From positions 91,466-155,465 of the forward strand of contig NZ_NTGA01000005.1 of the NCBI RefSeq assembly GCF_002289575.1: a stretch of DNA of 64,000 nt. Direction: 5' to 3'. Each line of letters opens with the position of its first letter. Within the stretch, counting starts at the first letter, position 1. Made by a program: the position numbers and the translations under genes. The stretch is from Dietzia natronolimnaea. GTDB lineage: Bacteria > Actinomycetota > Actinomycetes > Mycobacteriales > Mycobacteriaceae. The notes under the pieces were generated by a model. It had not been told where the DNA came from, did not search any database, and was given only the letters and a program-made list of their open reading frames with translations. Of the stretch, positions 32,860 to 40,582 are shown piece by piece.

Positions 32860-34041
32860 ATGAAGGCGGTCACCTGGCACGGCAAGCGCGATGTCCGCGT
32901 GGATGAGGTACCCGATCCCAGGATCGAGGAACCCACCGACGCGATCGTCAGGATCACCAGTACGAACATCTGCGGGTCCGATCTGCACCTGTACGAGGTG
33001 CTCGGGCCGTTCATGAACGAGGGCGACATCCTCGGCCACGAGCCGATGGGGATCGTCGAGGAGGTGGGATCCGGACTCACCGATCTCTCCCCCGGCGACC
33101 GGGTGGTGATGCCGTTCCAGATCTCGTGCGGCCACTGCTACATGTGTGACAAGGGCCTCAACACGCAGTGCGAGACCACCCAGGTCCGCGACCAGGGGAT
33201 GGGCGCGGCACTGTTCGGCTACTCCGAGCTGTACGGCAGCGTCTCGGGCGGCCAGGCCGAGTACCTCCGGGTGCCGCAGGCCCAGAACACGACCATCAAG
33301 GTGCCGCACGAGCACTCCGACGACCGGTACCTGTACCTGTCCGACGTTCTGCCGACGGCCTGGCAGGCGGTCGAGTACGCGCAGATCCCCGACGGCGGGA
33401 CCGTCGTGGTGCTCGGGCTCGGTCCGATCGGCGACATGGCCGCCCGGATCGCCTCCCACCGCGGACACCGCGTCATCGGGGTGGACCCGGTCGCCGAGCG
33501 GCGGGCCCGCCAGGCGCACCGGGGAGTCGAGGTCCTCGACCCCACCGGCGTCCCCGGTGAGCTGGGCGACGTGATCCGCGACATGACCGACGGGCGCGGG
33601 CCGGATTCGGTGATCGACGCGGTGGGCATGGAGGCTCACGGGTCCCCCGTCGCGACCGCCGCGCACGCGACGGTGGGACTGCTGCCCAAGTTCCTCGGCA
33701 AGAAGGTGATGGAGAACTCGGGGGTGGACCGACTCGCCGCCTTCTACTCCGCCATCGACATCGCGCGCCGGGGCGGGACCATCTCCCTGTCCGGCGTGTA
33801 CGGCGGCACCGCGGACCCGTTGCCGATGCTGACGATGTTCGACAAGCAGCTCACACTCACGATGGGGCAGGCCAACGTCAAGCGCTGGGTGCCGGAGATC
33901 ATGCCGCTGCTCAACGATGACGACCCGCTGGGAGTGGATGACTTCGCCACCCACCGGCTCCCCCTCGCGGACGCCCCCCACGCTTACGAGATCTTCCAGA
34001 AGAAGCAGGACGGGGCCGTCAAGATCGTCCTCACCCCGTGA
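32860..34041 (+). CDS. Zinc-dependent alcohol dehydrogenase (glutathione-dependent FDH-like subgroup)
   Basis: A 393-residue medium-chain dehydrogenase. The catalytic zinc ligands are Cys in NICGSDLH and the His-Glu pair in GHEPMG, with the structural zinc in SCGHCYMCDKGLNTQC. The NAD-binding motif is VVVLGLGPIGDMAA. An insertion of about 30 residues after the structural zinc loop (FGYSELYGSVSGGQAEYL) is typical of the formaldehyde-dismutase/FDH-like subgroup. It lies divergent to a Baeyer-Villiger-type enzyme and alone on its strand before the phosphatase gene. Substrate undefined: an alcohol or aldehyde whose ketone could feed the monooxygenase is a reasonable guess. Confidence 0.9.
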   Translation: MKAVTWHGKRDVRVDEVPDPRIEEPTDAIVRITSTNICGSDLHLYEVLGPFMNEGDILGHEPMGIVEEVGSGLTDLSPGDRVVMPFQISCGHCYMCDKGLNTQCETTQVRDQGMGAALFGYSELYGSVSGGQAEYLRVPQAQNTTIKVPHEHSDDRYLYLSDVLPTAWQAVEYAQIPDGGTVVVLGLGPIGDMAARIASHRGHRVIGVDPVAERRARQAHRGVEVLDPTGVPGELGDVIRDMTDGRGPDSVIDAVGMEAHGSPVATAAHATVGLLPKFLGKKVMENSGVDRLAAFYSAIDIARRGGTISLSGVYGGTADPLPMLTMFDKQLTLTMGQANVKRWVPEIMPLLNDDDPLGVDDFATHRLPLADAPHAYEIFQKKQDGAVKIVLTP

Positions 34042-34081
34042 GAACGGGGCCCGGCGGGACGCGGACAGGTAGGTTCCGGGC

Positions 34082-34819
34082 ATGACGGAACTCGCCCGCC
34101 TCCTGCTCGTCCGCCACGGGCAGAGCGTGGGGAACATCGCTGACGACGAGGCCCGCGCCGCCGGGGCGCACCGCCTCGATCTGAACTACCGGGACGCCGA
34201 CACCCCACTGTCGGAGACCGGGGTCACCCAGGCGTCGGCGGTCGGCACGTGGTTGGCCGCACTGCCGGACGAGCACCGGCCGACGGTGTGGCTGACCTCC
34301 CCGTACCGGCGGGCGGCGGACACGGCCACCGCCGCGTTGGACGCCGCCCGCCTGGATGCCACCCTCCTCACCGACGAACGACTGCGCGAGCGGGACCTCG
34401 GGATCCTGGACGGGTTCACCGGGCACGGTATCCGTGACCGCTTCCCGGCGGAGGCCGAGCGGCGCGACAGGATCGGCAAGTTCTACTACCGGCCCCCGGG
34501 TGGGGAGAGCTGGACGGACGTGGTCCTGCGTGTGCGGTACCTGCTCACCGACCTGCGGCAGCAGTACGCCGGGCAGCGGCTGTGCATCTTCAGCCACCAG
34601 GCGGTGATCATGGGGTTCCGGGTGGCGTTGGAACACATGGCTGAACAGGACATCCTCCACGTCGACCGTGAGGACCCCCTGCCCAACTGCTCGGTGACGA
34701 CCTACCGGCACGGCGAGGGGGCGCTGCGCCTCGAGCGGTACGCCGACACCACGGCCGTAGAGCGGGCCGAGGCCCCCACCACCCGCGAGGGTTCCGCGGC
34801 GGACGAGGACGGCCGGTGA
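34082..34819 (+). CDS. Histidine phosphatase (phosphoglycerate-mutase-like) family protein
   Basis: A 245-residue phosphatase. The catalytic motif is LLLVRHGQSVGN, the second Arg lies in LTSPYRRAADTA, the Glu in LRERDLGILDG, and the second catalytic His in IFSHQAVIMGF. These four are all intact. The fold acts on small phosphorylated metabolites or phosphoproteins; substrate is not visible. The C-terminal 20 residues are acidic and probably disordered. Its stop overlaps the GTG start of nnrD, so expression is coupled; a metabolite-repair role alongside nnrD is possible but not established. Confidence 0.9.
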   Translation: MTELARLLLVRHGQSVGNIADDEARAAGAHRLDLNYRDADTPLSETGVTQASAVGTWLAALPDEHRPTVWLTSPYRRAADTATAALDAARLDATLLTDERLRERDLGILDGFTGHGIRDRFPAEAERRDRIGKFYYRPPGGESWTDVVLRVRYLLTDLRQQYAGQRLCIFSHQAVIMGFRVALEHMAEQDILHVDREDPLPNCSVTTYRHGEGALRLERYADTTAVERAEAPTTREGSAADEDGR

Positions 34820-35709
34820 CCGCCGGCCAGGAGGGCGAGGCGCTCGTGCTCACCTCCCACCGCCTGCGGGGCTGGGCGCTTCCCACGCCGGACGGCGGCA
34901 AGGAGAGCCGCGGCCGGGTGCTCGTCGTCGGAGGCGGTCGCACCACACCGGGCGGGGTGCTCCTCGCGTCGGAGGCCGCGCTGCGCGCCGGGGCAGGCAA
35001 ACTCCAGATCGCGACGGCATCCTCCGTGGCGCCGGGGTTGGCCCTGCGGATCCCGGAGTCGATGACGGTGGGGCTCCCCGAGGACGAGCAGGGCGAGCTG
35101 TCTCCGGACGGCGCGGGGACGGTCGCCGAGCTGGCGCAGGGGTGTGCCGCCGTCGTCCTCGGCCCCGGTCTCGGCAACGTCGAGGTCGCCGCGGAACTGC
35201 TCCGCCGAGTGGTCCCCGATCTCGACTGCACGCTGGTCCTCGACGCTCTCGCCCTGGCGTTCCTGACCGCGAGCCCGGACGGGGTCGCCCACCTCGAGGG
35301 TCGCTGTGTTCTCACCCCGAACACCCGGGAACTGGCGAGGACTCTCGACGTCCCCGAGTCCGACGTCGAGGCCGACACCCCCCGGTGCGTCACCGACCTC
35401 GCCCGGCGCACCCGAGCAGTGGTGGTCTCCGGGGCGGCCACGTCGTGGATCGCGTCACCCGAGGGCGGTCTCTGGCGTGACGAATCGGGCACCCCCGGGC
35501 TCGGGGTGTCCGGCTCGGGTGACGTCAAGGCCGGGGTCATCACCGGGCTGCTTGCTCGCGGGGCGGATCCCGCTCAGGCTGCCGCGTGGGCCACCTTCGC
35601 CCACGGCCGGGCCGGTGAACGGCTCGCGGTGCGGGTCGGTCCCACCGGATTTCTGGCCAGAGAGCTGTTGTCGGAGATCCCCCACGTCATGGCCGAGCTC
35701 TCGTCTTGA
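34816..35709 (+). CDS. nnrD: ADP-dependent NAD(P)H-hydrate dehydratase
   Basis: A 297-residue enzyme of the ribokinase-like YjeF C-terminal family. It shows GRVLVVGGGRTTPGGVLLASEAALRAGAGK, VLGPGLGN, LTPNTREL and the key GSGDVKAGVITGLLARG, carrying the catalytic Asp. These are the NnrD motifs. It repairs hydrated NADH or NADPH back to the normal form using ADP. The usual epimerase partner (NnrE) is not fused and not in the window. It begins with GTG overlapping the phosphatase stop by four bases. Closeness to nadA-nadC and nrtR (within 2.5 kb) fits a general NAD theme in this stretch. Confidence 0.9.
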   Translation: MTAGQEGEALVLTSHRLRGWALPTPDGGKESRGRVLVVGGGRTTPGGVLLASEAALRAGAGKLQIATASSVAPGLALRIPESMTVGLPEDEQGELSPDGAGTVAELAQGCAAVVLGPGLGNVEVAAELLRRVVPDLDCTLVLDALALAFLTASPDGVAHLEGRCVLTPNTRELARTLDVPESDVEADTPRCVTDLARRTRAVVVSGAATSWIASPEGGLWRDESGTPGLGVSGSGDVKAGVITGLLARGADPAQAAAWATFAHGRAGERLAVRVGPTGFLARELLSEIPHVMAELSS

Positions 35710-35785
35710 GCATCCGTCCACCGTCGCGCTCCGGTCGCGCGCGCGACCGGCTGCGCCCCGGCCCCGGGACTGGCAGGCTCGGGTC

Positions 35786-36304
35786 ATGAGTTCCACCGAC
35801 AAGTCCCGTGCCGAGAAGATCCGTTCCGCCATCGATGACGCCACCGTCCCGGATGCCGACACCCTGCACCGTGCCCGCATGATCGTCGTGGACAAGCTCG
35901 GAGAGTGGGACAGCCTCGGAATTGACGAGATCGTCGAGTCGGTGTGTGAGGCCTACGAGGCCCCCTCCGGTGAACCGCTGCGGCTCGCGGACGTGGACCC
36001 CTCCGGCCCCGCCACCGACACCCCCGCGATGCGACACCTGCGCTACGCGAGGGCGGCGCGCACCGCGCTCATCGACCTGGAACGGGAGGGGAGGATCGTC
36101 GCGGTGGCCGAGCACCCCGGCGACGCCGAGGCCGACACCCTGACGGGCGAGCAGACCGCGGACGACGCGATCCCCGGCGCCGACCAGGTCACCGCCACCA
36201 CGGAGACCACCGGTCCCGCCGGCCGGGAGTCGGGTGCCGACGAGCTGGTCCTCAGTAGCGGGCCGCAACCGCGGGGTCGGCGGTTCGCCCTGGCCACCGG
36301 CTGA
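35786..36304 (+). CDS. Hypothetical protein, 172 residues, acidic C-terminus
   Basis: Not recognised. Residues 1-110 appear ordered, with alternating helices (DADTLHRARMIVVDKLGEW, IDEIVESVCEAYEA, LRYARAARTALIDLEREG) and a possible winged-helix feel, ending in GRIVAVAEHP. The last 55 residues are rich in Thr, Ala, Asp and Glu and probably unstructured. There is no signal peptide or membrane segment, so it is cytoplasmic. It begins 76 bases after nnrD on the same strand and ends convergent with the next gene. Codon use is like the neighbours, so it is very likely a real gene. Confidence 0.65.
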   Translation: MSSTDKSRAEKIRSAIDDATVPDADTLHRARMIVVDKLGEWDSLGIDEIVESVCEAYEAPSGEPLRLADVDPSGPATDTPAMRHLRYARAARTALIDLEREGRIVAVAEHPGDAEADTLTGEQTADDAIPGADQVTATTETTGPAGRESGADELVLSSGPQPRGRRFALATG

Positions 36305-36370
36305 CCTTCGCCATCAGCGCGGGGACAAGTTCAGACCGACGCCAGGGTCAGAAGCGAGAGTGTGGCCAGA

Positions 36371-36895
36371 TCAGAGCGAGGTCGTCGACTCCGGGTGGTC
36401 GGTCTCCCTGAGCGCCTTCTGCGCGCCCCCGGAGAGGGTGGACTCGCCCAGCCTGGCCTCGCGGTAACGGTCGGCCTGTGCCTGGGTGATGGTCTCGCGG
36501 ACGCCGTCCTTGGCGTAACAGACCGGCACCCAGGCTCCCTCGGAGTCGAGGCGAGCCACGATCCGCTGACGCAGCCGGAACGGCTGGATGGAATCCGACC
36601 AAGCGACCAGAAGGTCCAGGTCGGTCCCGCGGGCGTCGGGGAGCGAATCGGTGGCGCAGAAGTGCTGCACACTGCGCCACACGGCGAACTGGGCCCCGGT
36701 CACCGAGAGCGGATCCACGGTCACCGGTCGGGAGGACCGAGCCGAACGGCTCCGGGTCGACGGGCCGGGGGCCGGGCGCGGGGGCGGCGGCGAGGTGTTC
36801 TCCCCTGACTCCACGCGCCGGCGGGCCTCCGCCATCCGCTGCTGCCGGCGTTCCGCCGGCGTGCTCTTCTCGCTCGTGTCCCAGAAGCCCGTCAT
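36371..36895 (-). CDS. Hypothetical protein, 174 residues
   Basis: Not recognised. The N-terminal 65 residues are charged and Pro/Arg-rich (DTSEKSTPAERRQQRMAEARRR, then PPPPRPAPGPS), probably disordered. From about 68 onward there is a compact domain with VDPLSVTGAQFAVWRSVQHF, DLDLLVAWSDSIQPFRLRQR and WVPVCYAKDGVRETI. There is no membrane segment. The ATG at 36895 is the only start that gives a normal composition. It lies downstream of nadC on the same strand with a 65-base gap, and so could be the last member of the nad operon. Confidence 0.65.
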   Translation of the reverse strand: MTGFWDTSEKSTPAERRQQRMAEARRRVESGENTSPPPPRPAPGPSTRSRSARSSRPVTVDPLSVTGAQFAVWRSVQHFCATDSLPDARGTDLDLLVAWSDSIQPFRLRQRIVARLDSEGAWVPVCYAKDGVRETITQAQADRYREARLGESTLSGGAQKALRETDHPESTTSL

Positions 36896-36960
36896 GACAA
36901 CCAACTTTACGCGGGTCCCGGCGGTCACCACCGCACCAGAACGACCGGGTGGGGTGGACC

Positions 36961-37911
36961 TCACATATCCAGCCCGAGGTCCAGCACCGCCACGGAATGG
37001 GTGAGTCCGCCGACGGCGAGGAAGTCCACGCCGCAGCGCGCGTAGTCCGCGGCGACGTCCAGACCCAGACCGCCGCTCGACTCCAGCCGGGTCCGGGGTG
37101 AGATCGCGTTCCGGCGCTGGACCGCCGTCTGCGTCTGCCAGACGGGGAAGTTGTCCAGCAGGACCAGGTCCACCTCCGAGGCGAGCATCTGGTCGAGCTG
37201 CTCCAGGGAATCCACCTCGACCTCGCAGGGCAGGTCCGGGAACCGCTCGCGGACGGCCGCCAGGGCGGGAAGGACCCCACCGGCGGCCACCACGTGGTTG
37301 TCCTTGACCAGGACGGCGTCCCCGAGGCCGAGCCTGTGGTTGACCCCACCACCGCATCGCACCGCGTACTTCTGCAGCAGCCGCAAACCGGGCATGGTCT
37401 TGCGGGTGTCGCGGACGGCGCATCCGGTGCCCTCGAGCCGGTCGACCCAGGCACGGGTCGCGGTCGCCACCCCGGAGAGGTGGCACACGAGGTTGAGAAG
37501 GGTCCGTTCGGCGGTGAGCAGACCGCGGGTCGGCGCACCGATCTCGGCCACCACATCACCGGCCGACACGCGGTCCCCGTCCCGGGCGTGGAGCGTCACC
37601 GAGAAGTCGGCGCCGCCTCCGTCGGAGCCGTCACCACCAGGGCCGAGCACCTCGGTGAGGACCAGTTCGATCAGCGGCAACCCGACCACCACCCCGTCGG
37701 ACCGGGTCGCGAGACGGGCCGTGGCCCGGGCGTCCGCGGGCACGGTGGCCAGCGAGGTGGCATCCGGGCCGTATCGGAGGTCCTCCTCGAGGGCGCGCCG
37801 GATCGCGATGAGGGCGTCGGCCCGGGTGTCGGGGTCGAACAGGTCGTCGTCGTCGCCGGAGGCCAGCGAGGTCGCGCCGGCGGCTACCCCGCCCTCTCCC
37901 CTGCCGGTCAC
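36961..37911 (-). CDS. nadC: Nicotinate-nucleotide pyrophosphorylase (quinolinate phosphoribosyltransferase)
   Basis: A 316-residue enzyme that makes nicotinate mononucleotide from quinolinate and PRPP. Family motifs are present: [54 protein letters not shown] and SSGGLGLD. It has about 20 extra N-terminal residues (acidic, Gly-rich) compared with short members. The GTG start at 37911 overlaps the nadA stop codon (GTGA), so nadA and nadC are translated together. In mycobacteria nadB lies between these two genes; here it is absent. Control is expected from the NrtR operator upstream of nadA. Confidence 0.95.
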   Translation of the reverse strand: MTGRGEGGVAAGATSLASGDDDDLFDPDTRADALIAIRRALEEDLRYGPDATSLATVPADARATARLATRSDGVVVGLPLIELVLTEVLGPGGDGSDGGGADFSVTLHARDGDRVSAGDVVAEIGAPTRGLLTAERTLLNLVCHLSGVATATRAWVDRLEGTGCAVRDTRKTMPGLRLLQKYAVRCGGGVNHRLGLGDAVLVKDNHVVAAGGVLPALAAVRERFPDLPCEVEVDSLEQLDQMLASEVDLVLLDNFPVWQTQTAVQRRNAISPRTRLESSGGLGLDVAADYARCGVDFLAVGGLTHSVAVLDLGLDM

Positions 37912-38993
37912 TCCCCGGATCCCGGGTTGCCGATCGCGATCATCCGCTCGACCGACCCCCGCGCGGCCTCGGCCGTGGCGGGGTCGACGTGTACCTCGTC
38001 CGCGCCCTCGACGAGCGCGCGCAGCAGCGCGGCCGGGGTGATCATCTTCATGTAGGGGCAGCTGGCCTGCTCGTTGACCGGGAGGAAGTCGATCTCCGGG
38101 GCGGCCTTGCGCAACTGGTGGATCATCCCGATCTCGGTGGCCACGAGGACTTCCCGGGAGCCCGAGGCGCGGGCCGCGTCGACCATCCCACCCGTGGACA
38201 GGATCTTGACCTGATCGGCCGGGACCGCGCCCTCGGTGGCCAGGTGCAGCGCGCTCGTCGCGCAACCGCACTCGGGGTGGACGAAGAGCTCGGCGCCCGG
38301 GTGCGCCTCGGACTTGGCGGTGAGCTGGTCGCCGTTGATCGCGGCGTGGACGTGACACTCTCCGGCCCACACCAGAACGTTGTCGCGGCCCGTCTTACGC
38401 CGCACGTGCGCGCCGAGGAACTGATCGGGCAGGAACAGGACCTCGCGATCCGGGTCGATCGACTCGACCACGTCGACGGCGTTGGAGCTGGTGCAGCAGA
38501 TGTCGGTGAGCGCCTTCACCGCGGCGGTGGTGTTGACGTAGGAGACCACCACGGCGTCGGGGTGCTCGGCCTTCCACTCCGCCAGCTGCTCGGCGGTGAT
38601 GGAGTCGGCCAGCGAGCACCCCGCGGCCTCGTCGGGGATGAGGACCGTCTTGTCCGGTGAGAGGATCTTGGCGGTCTCCGCCATGAAGTGGACCCCACAG
38701 AAGACGATGGTCGACTGTTCGGCCTCCGCGGCGATCCGCGACAGGGCCAGCGAATCCCCGACGTGGTGCGCGATGTCCTGGATGGCGGGCACCTCGTAGT
38801 TGTGCGCGAGGATCACCGCGTCGCGCTCGGCGGCGAGACGGCGGATCTCGGACGCCCACCGGGCGTCGGGCTCTATGCCGGTGTACACCGCGCCGTCGTG
38901 ACGGATCCCGGCGGCCAGCGGCGACTCCAGCCTGCCGACGGTGCTCTCCGGCCGCGGCGCGACCGTGATGCCGTGTCCTATGGCAGTGCTCAT
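37908..38993 (-). CDS. nadA: Quinolinate synthase A (iron-sulfur enzyme)
   Basis: A 361-residue [4Fe-4S] enzyme that condenses iminoaspartate with dihydroxyacetone phosphate to quinolinate. The motif [24 protein letters not shown] starts the fold, and the three cluster Cys are within [17 protein letters not shown] and EQASCPYM. The start at ATG 38993 has a GGGAGGGG ribosome site; frame extension to 39083 would cross the NrtR operator and is rejected. It is the first gene of the nadA-nadC operon, divergent from nrtR. Its substrate normally comes from L-aspartate oxidase (nadB), not present here. Confidence 0.95.
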   Translation of the reverse strand: MSTAIGHGITVAPRPESTVGRLESPLAAGIRHDGAVYTGIEPDARWASEIRRLAAERDAVILAHNYEVPAIQDIAHHVGDSLALSRIAAEAEQSTIVFCGVHFMAETAKILSPDKTVLIPDEAAGCSLADSITAEQLAEWKAEHPDAVVVSYVNTTAAVKALTDICCTSSNAVDVVESIDPDREVLFLPDQFLGAHVRRKTGRDNVLVWAGECHVHAAINGDQLTAKSEAHPGAELFVHPECGCATSALHLATEGAVPADQVKILSTGGMVDAARASGSREVLVATEIGMIHQLRKAAPEIDFLPVNEQASCPYMKMITPAALLRALVEGADEVHVDPATAEAARGSVERMIAIGNPGSGE

Positions 38994-39043
38994 CGCTGCC
39001 CCCTCCCGGGTCGGTTCTGCAGACCGGTACCGCACCGGCCCTT

Positions 39044-39066
39044 GTTTTCGACTTATAATCGAAAAC
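39044..39066. promoter_or_regulatory. NrtR operator overlapping the nrtR/nadA divergent promoters
   Basis: A perfect 8-7-8 inverted repeat, GTTTTCGA-N7-TCGAAAAC, ends on the base before the nrtR start codon. Its centre contains an exact TATAAT (39054-39059) on the plus strand and TATAAG on the minus strand, so bound protein would block both promoters. The repeat is AT-rich against a 70 percent GC background. NrtR-family autoregulation and control of NAD synthesis genes are known in bacteria; the link here is by position and protein family. Confidence 0.8.
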
Positions 39067-39795
39067 ATGCCCAAGTGTAACACCGGTCACGAGGTGCTCG
39101 TCGTCGTGGGTCAGGTCCGCCCGGTCGCGCACCCCACCTCCCCCGCGTTGCACGTCTTGCACGTGTTGCTGTGGCAACACACGCTGGGCCCCGCGGCCGG
39201 GCGGTGGGCGCTGCCCGGCGGGGTGGTCGGGGACGACGAGGACCTGGCCACCTCCGCCACCCGCCAGCTCGCAGAGAAGGTGGACGTGCGCTCGCTGAGC
39301 CACCTGGAATCCGTGGCGGAGTTCTCCGACCCGTCGCGAATTCCCGGTCGGCGGGTCTTCGCCTCGGGATTCCTCGGGGTCCTGCCCAGTGACGCCGACC
39401 CGGACATCCCCGACGACACCGCGTGGTTCCGGGTGGACGATCTTCCCGACACCGTCTTCGATCACGCGGAGATCGTCGCCCGGGCCCGGGCCCGGCTCGC
39501 CGCCAAACTCTCCTACTCCACGCTGGGCTTCGCGCTCGCTCCGGAGGAGTTCACCCTCTCCACCCTGGCCCAGCACTACGCCGCCGCCCTCGGCCATCCG
39601 GTCGATCCCACGAACCTCCAGAGGATCCTCACCAGGCGGGGCGAGCTGGTGCGCTGCGGACGAAGCGCACCGCCGGGACCCTCGGGCGGCCGACCCGCCG
39701 CGCTGTACCGATTCGCCGAGCGCAGGCTGCGGATCACCGACCAGTTCGCGACTCTCCGGCCGCCGGTCGACGTCCTCACCGAGGATCGCGCATGA
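39067..39795 (+). CDS. nrtR: NrtR-type Nudix-related regulator of NAD synthesis
   Basis: A 242-residue regulator. Residues about 10-140 form a Nudix fold with a degenerate Nudix box at 52-74: the hydrolase pattern REUxEExG is RQLAEKVD here, so two catalytic acids are lost. This is expected for NrtR, which senses ADP-ribose instead of cleaving it. Residues about 155-235 form a winged helix-turn-helix ([39 protein letters not shown]). It diverges from nadA across a 73-base gap that holds its operator. Only seven bases separate the TATAAT box and the ATG, so its own mRNA is probably leaderless. Confidence 0.88.
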   Translation: MPKCNTGHEVLVVVGQVRPVAHPTSPALHVLHVLLWQHTLGPAAGRWALPGGVVGDDEDLATSATRQLAEKVDVRSLSHLESVAEFSDPSRIPGRRVFASGFLGVLPSDADPDIPDDTAWFRVDDLPDTVFDHAEIVARARARLAAKLSYSTLGFALAPEEFTLSTLAQHYAAALGHPVDPTNLQRILTRRGELVRCGRSAPPGPSGGRPAALYRFAERRLRITDQFATLRPPVDVLTEDRA

Positions 39796-39798
39796 GGC

Positions 39799-40422
39799 CT
39801 AGTCCGGACGGTCAGTGGACACCGACTCCGGGGGCACCCCGTCCGGACCGACCGCGCCCTCCCCTCCGTCCCGCAGCTCCGGCGAGTGGCTGACGTGGGC
39901 CAGCGCCGCGACGGTGAACGCGGCGATCATCGCGCCGAAGGCCAGCCACCCGGCGCCGGGCGGAAACCAGTCCCATGATGGTCCCGTGGTCCCGTAGATC
40001 ATGCGGTCGAAGAACAACGCCCCCGCCGTGGGCGGCTGCGCGACCACCGTTCCGTACGGGGCGTCCTCCGCGGTCGGGGCCAGGAGCGCTGCCAGCGGTG
40101 AGGCCGCGGCCGCGGCGACCGAGCACGTCAGCCCGGGCAGCAGCACGAGGACGGGGACGCCCCCCGGGCGACGCAACCCCGGGTGGCGGTGCCACAGGGA
40201 CAGGACCGCACACACCACCGCGGCCCCCAGCAGGACGATGAGCATCAGGAGCTGACTTCCGCCGTCCGCTCCGGACTCCGGGAGCCGCAGTCCCCTCCCC
40301 CCGCCGACCGAGAGCAACTCCGAGCGGGGGGCGGCCACGACCCACAGCAGCAGCGCGACGACGGCCGGACCGACGACCCCCGCGAGGGTCCCCACGGCGC
40401 GCCACGGCGGTGAGCTCAGCAT
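39799..40422 (-). CDS. DUF2567-like membrane protein
   Basis: A 207-residue integral membrane protein with four hydrophobic segments: about 10-30, 55-75, 88-115 and 160-185. An extracytoplasmic loop in the middle contains LLAPTAEDAPYGTVVAQPPTAGALFFDRMIYG. In content and place, next to nad genes, it resembles the mycobacterial DUF2567 protein group. The start ATG 40422 is preferred over a frame extension to 40596 because the latter is low-complexity and has no membrane signal. It ends four bases after nrtR, convergent to it. Role unknown. Confidence 0.7.
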   Translation of the reverse strand: MLSSPPWRAVGTLAGVVGPAVVALLLWVVAAPRSELLSVGGGRGLRLPESGADGGSQLLMLIVLLGAAVVCAVLSLWHRHPGLRRPGGVPVLVLLPGLTCSVAAAAASPLAALLAPTAEDAPYGTVVAQPPTAGALFFDRMIYGTTGPSWDWFPPGAGWLAFGAMIAAFTVAALAHVSHSPELRDGGEGAVGPDGVPPESVSTDRPD

Positions 40423-40582
40423 GCGCCGGACTGTACCAACGCGGGCGAGGTGAACAGTCTGTGGTGTAATCGGACCCGGTTCCACCACGCTCTGACGCGG
40501 CGCCACCACGGTTTTCGGTGCGCGCGCTCGCAGGGCCGGGGCGCCAGCACAGCCCGGACGACTCGTCAGGAAGTATCCGCCA

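Noticed and set aside
32749..34137. 462-codon open frame on the minus strand
   Set aside because: It mirrors the alcohol dehydrogenase gene, whose active-site motifs are all on the plus strand.
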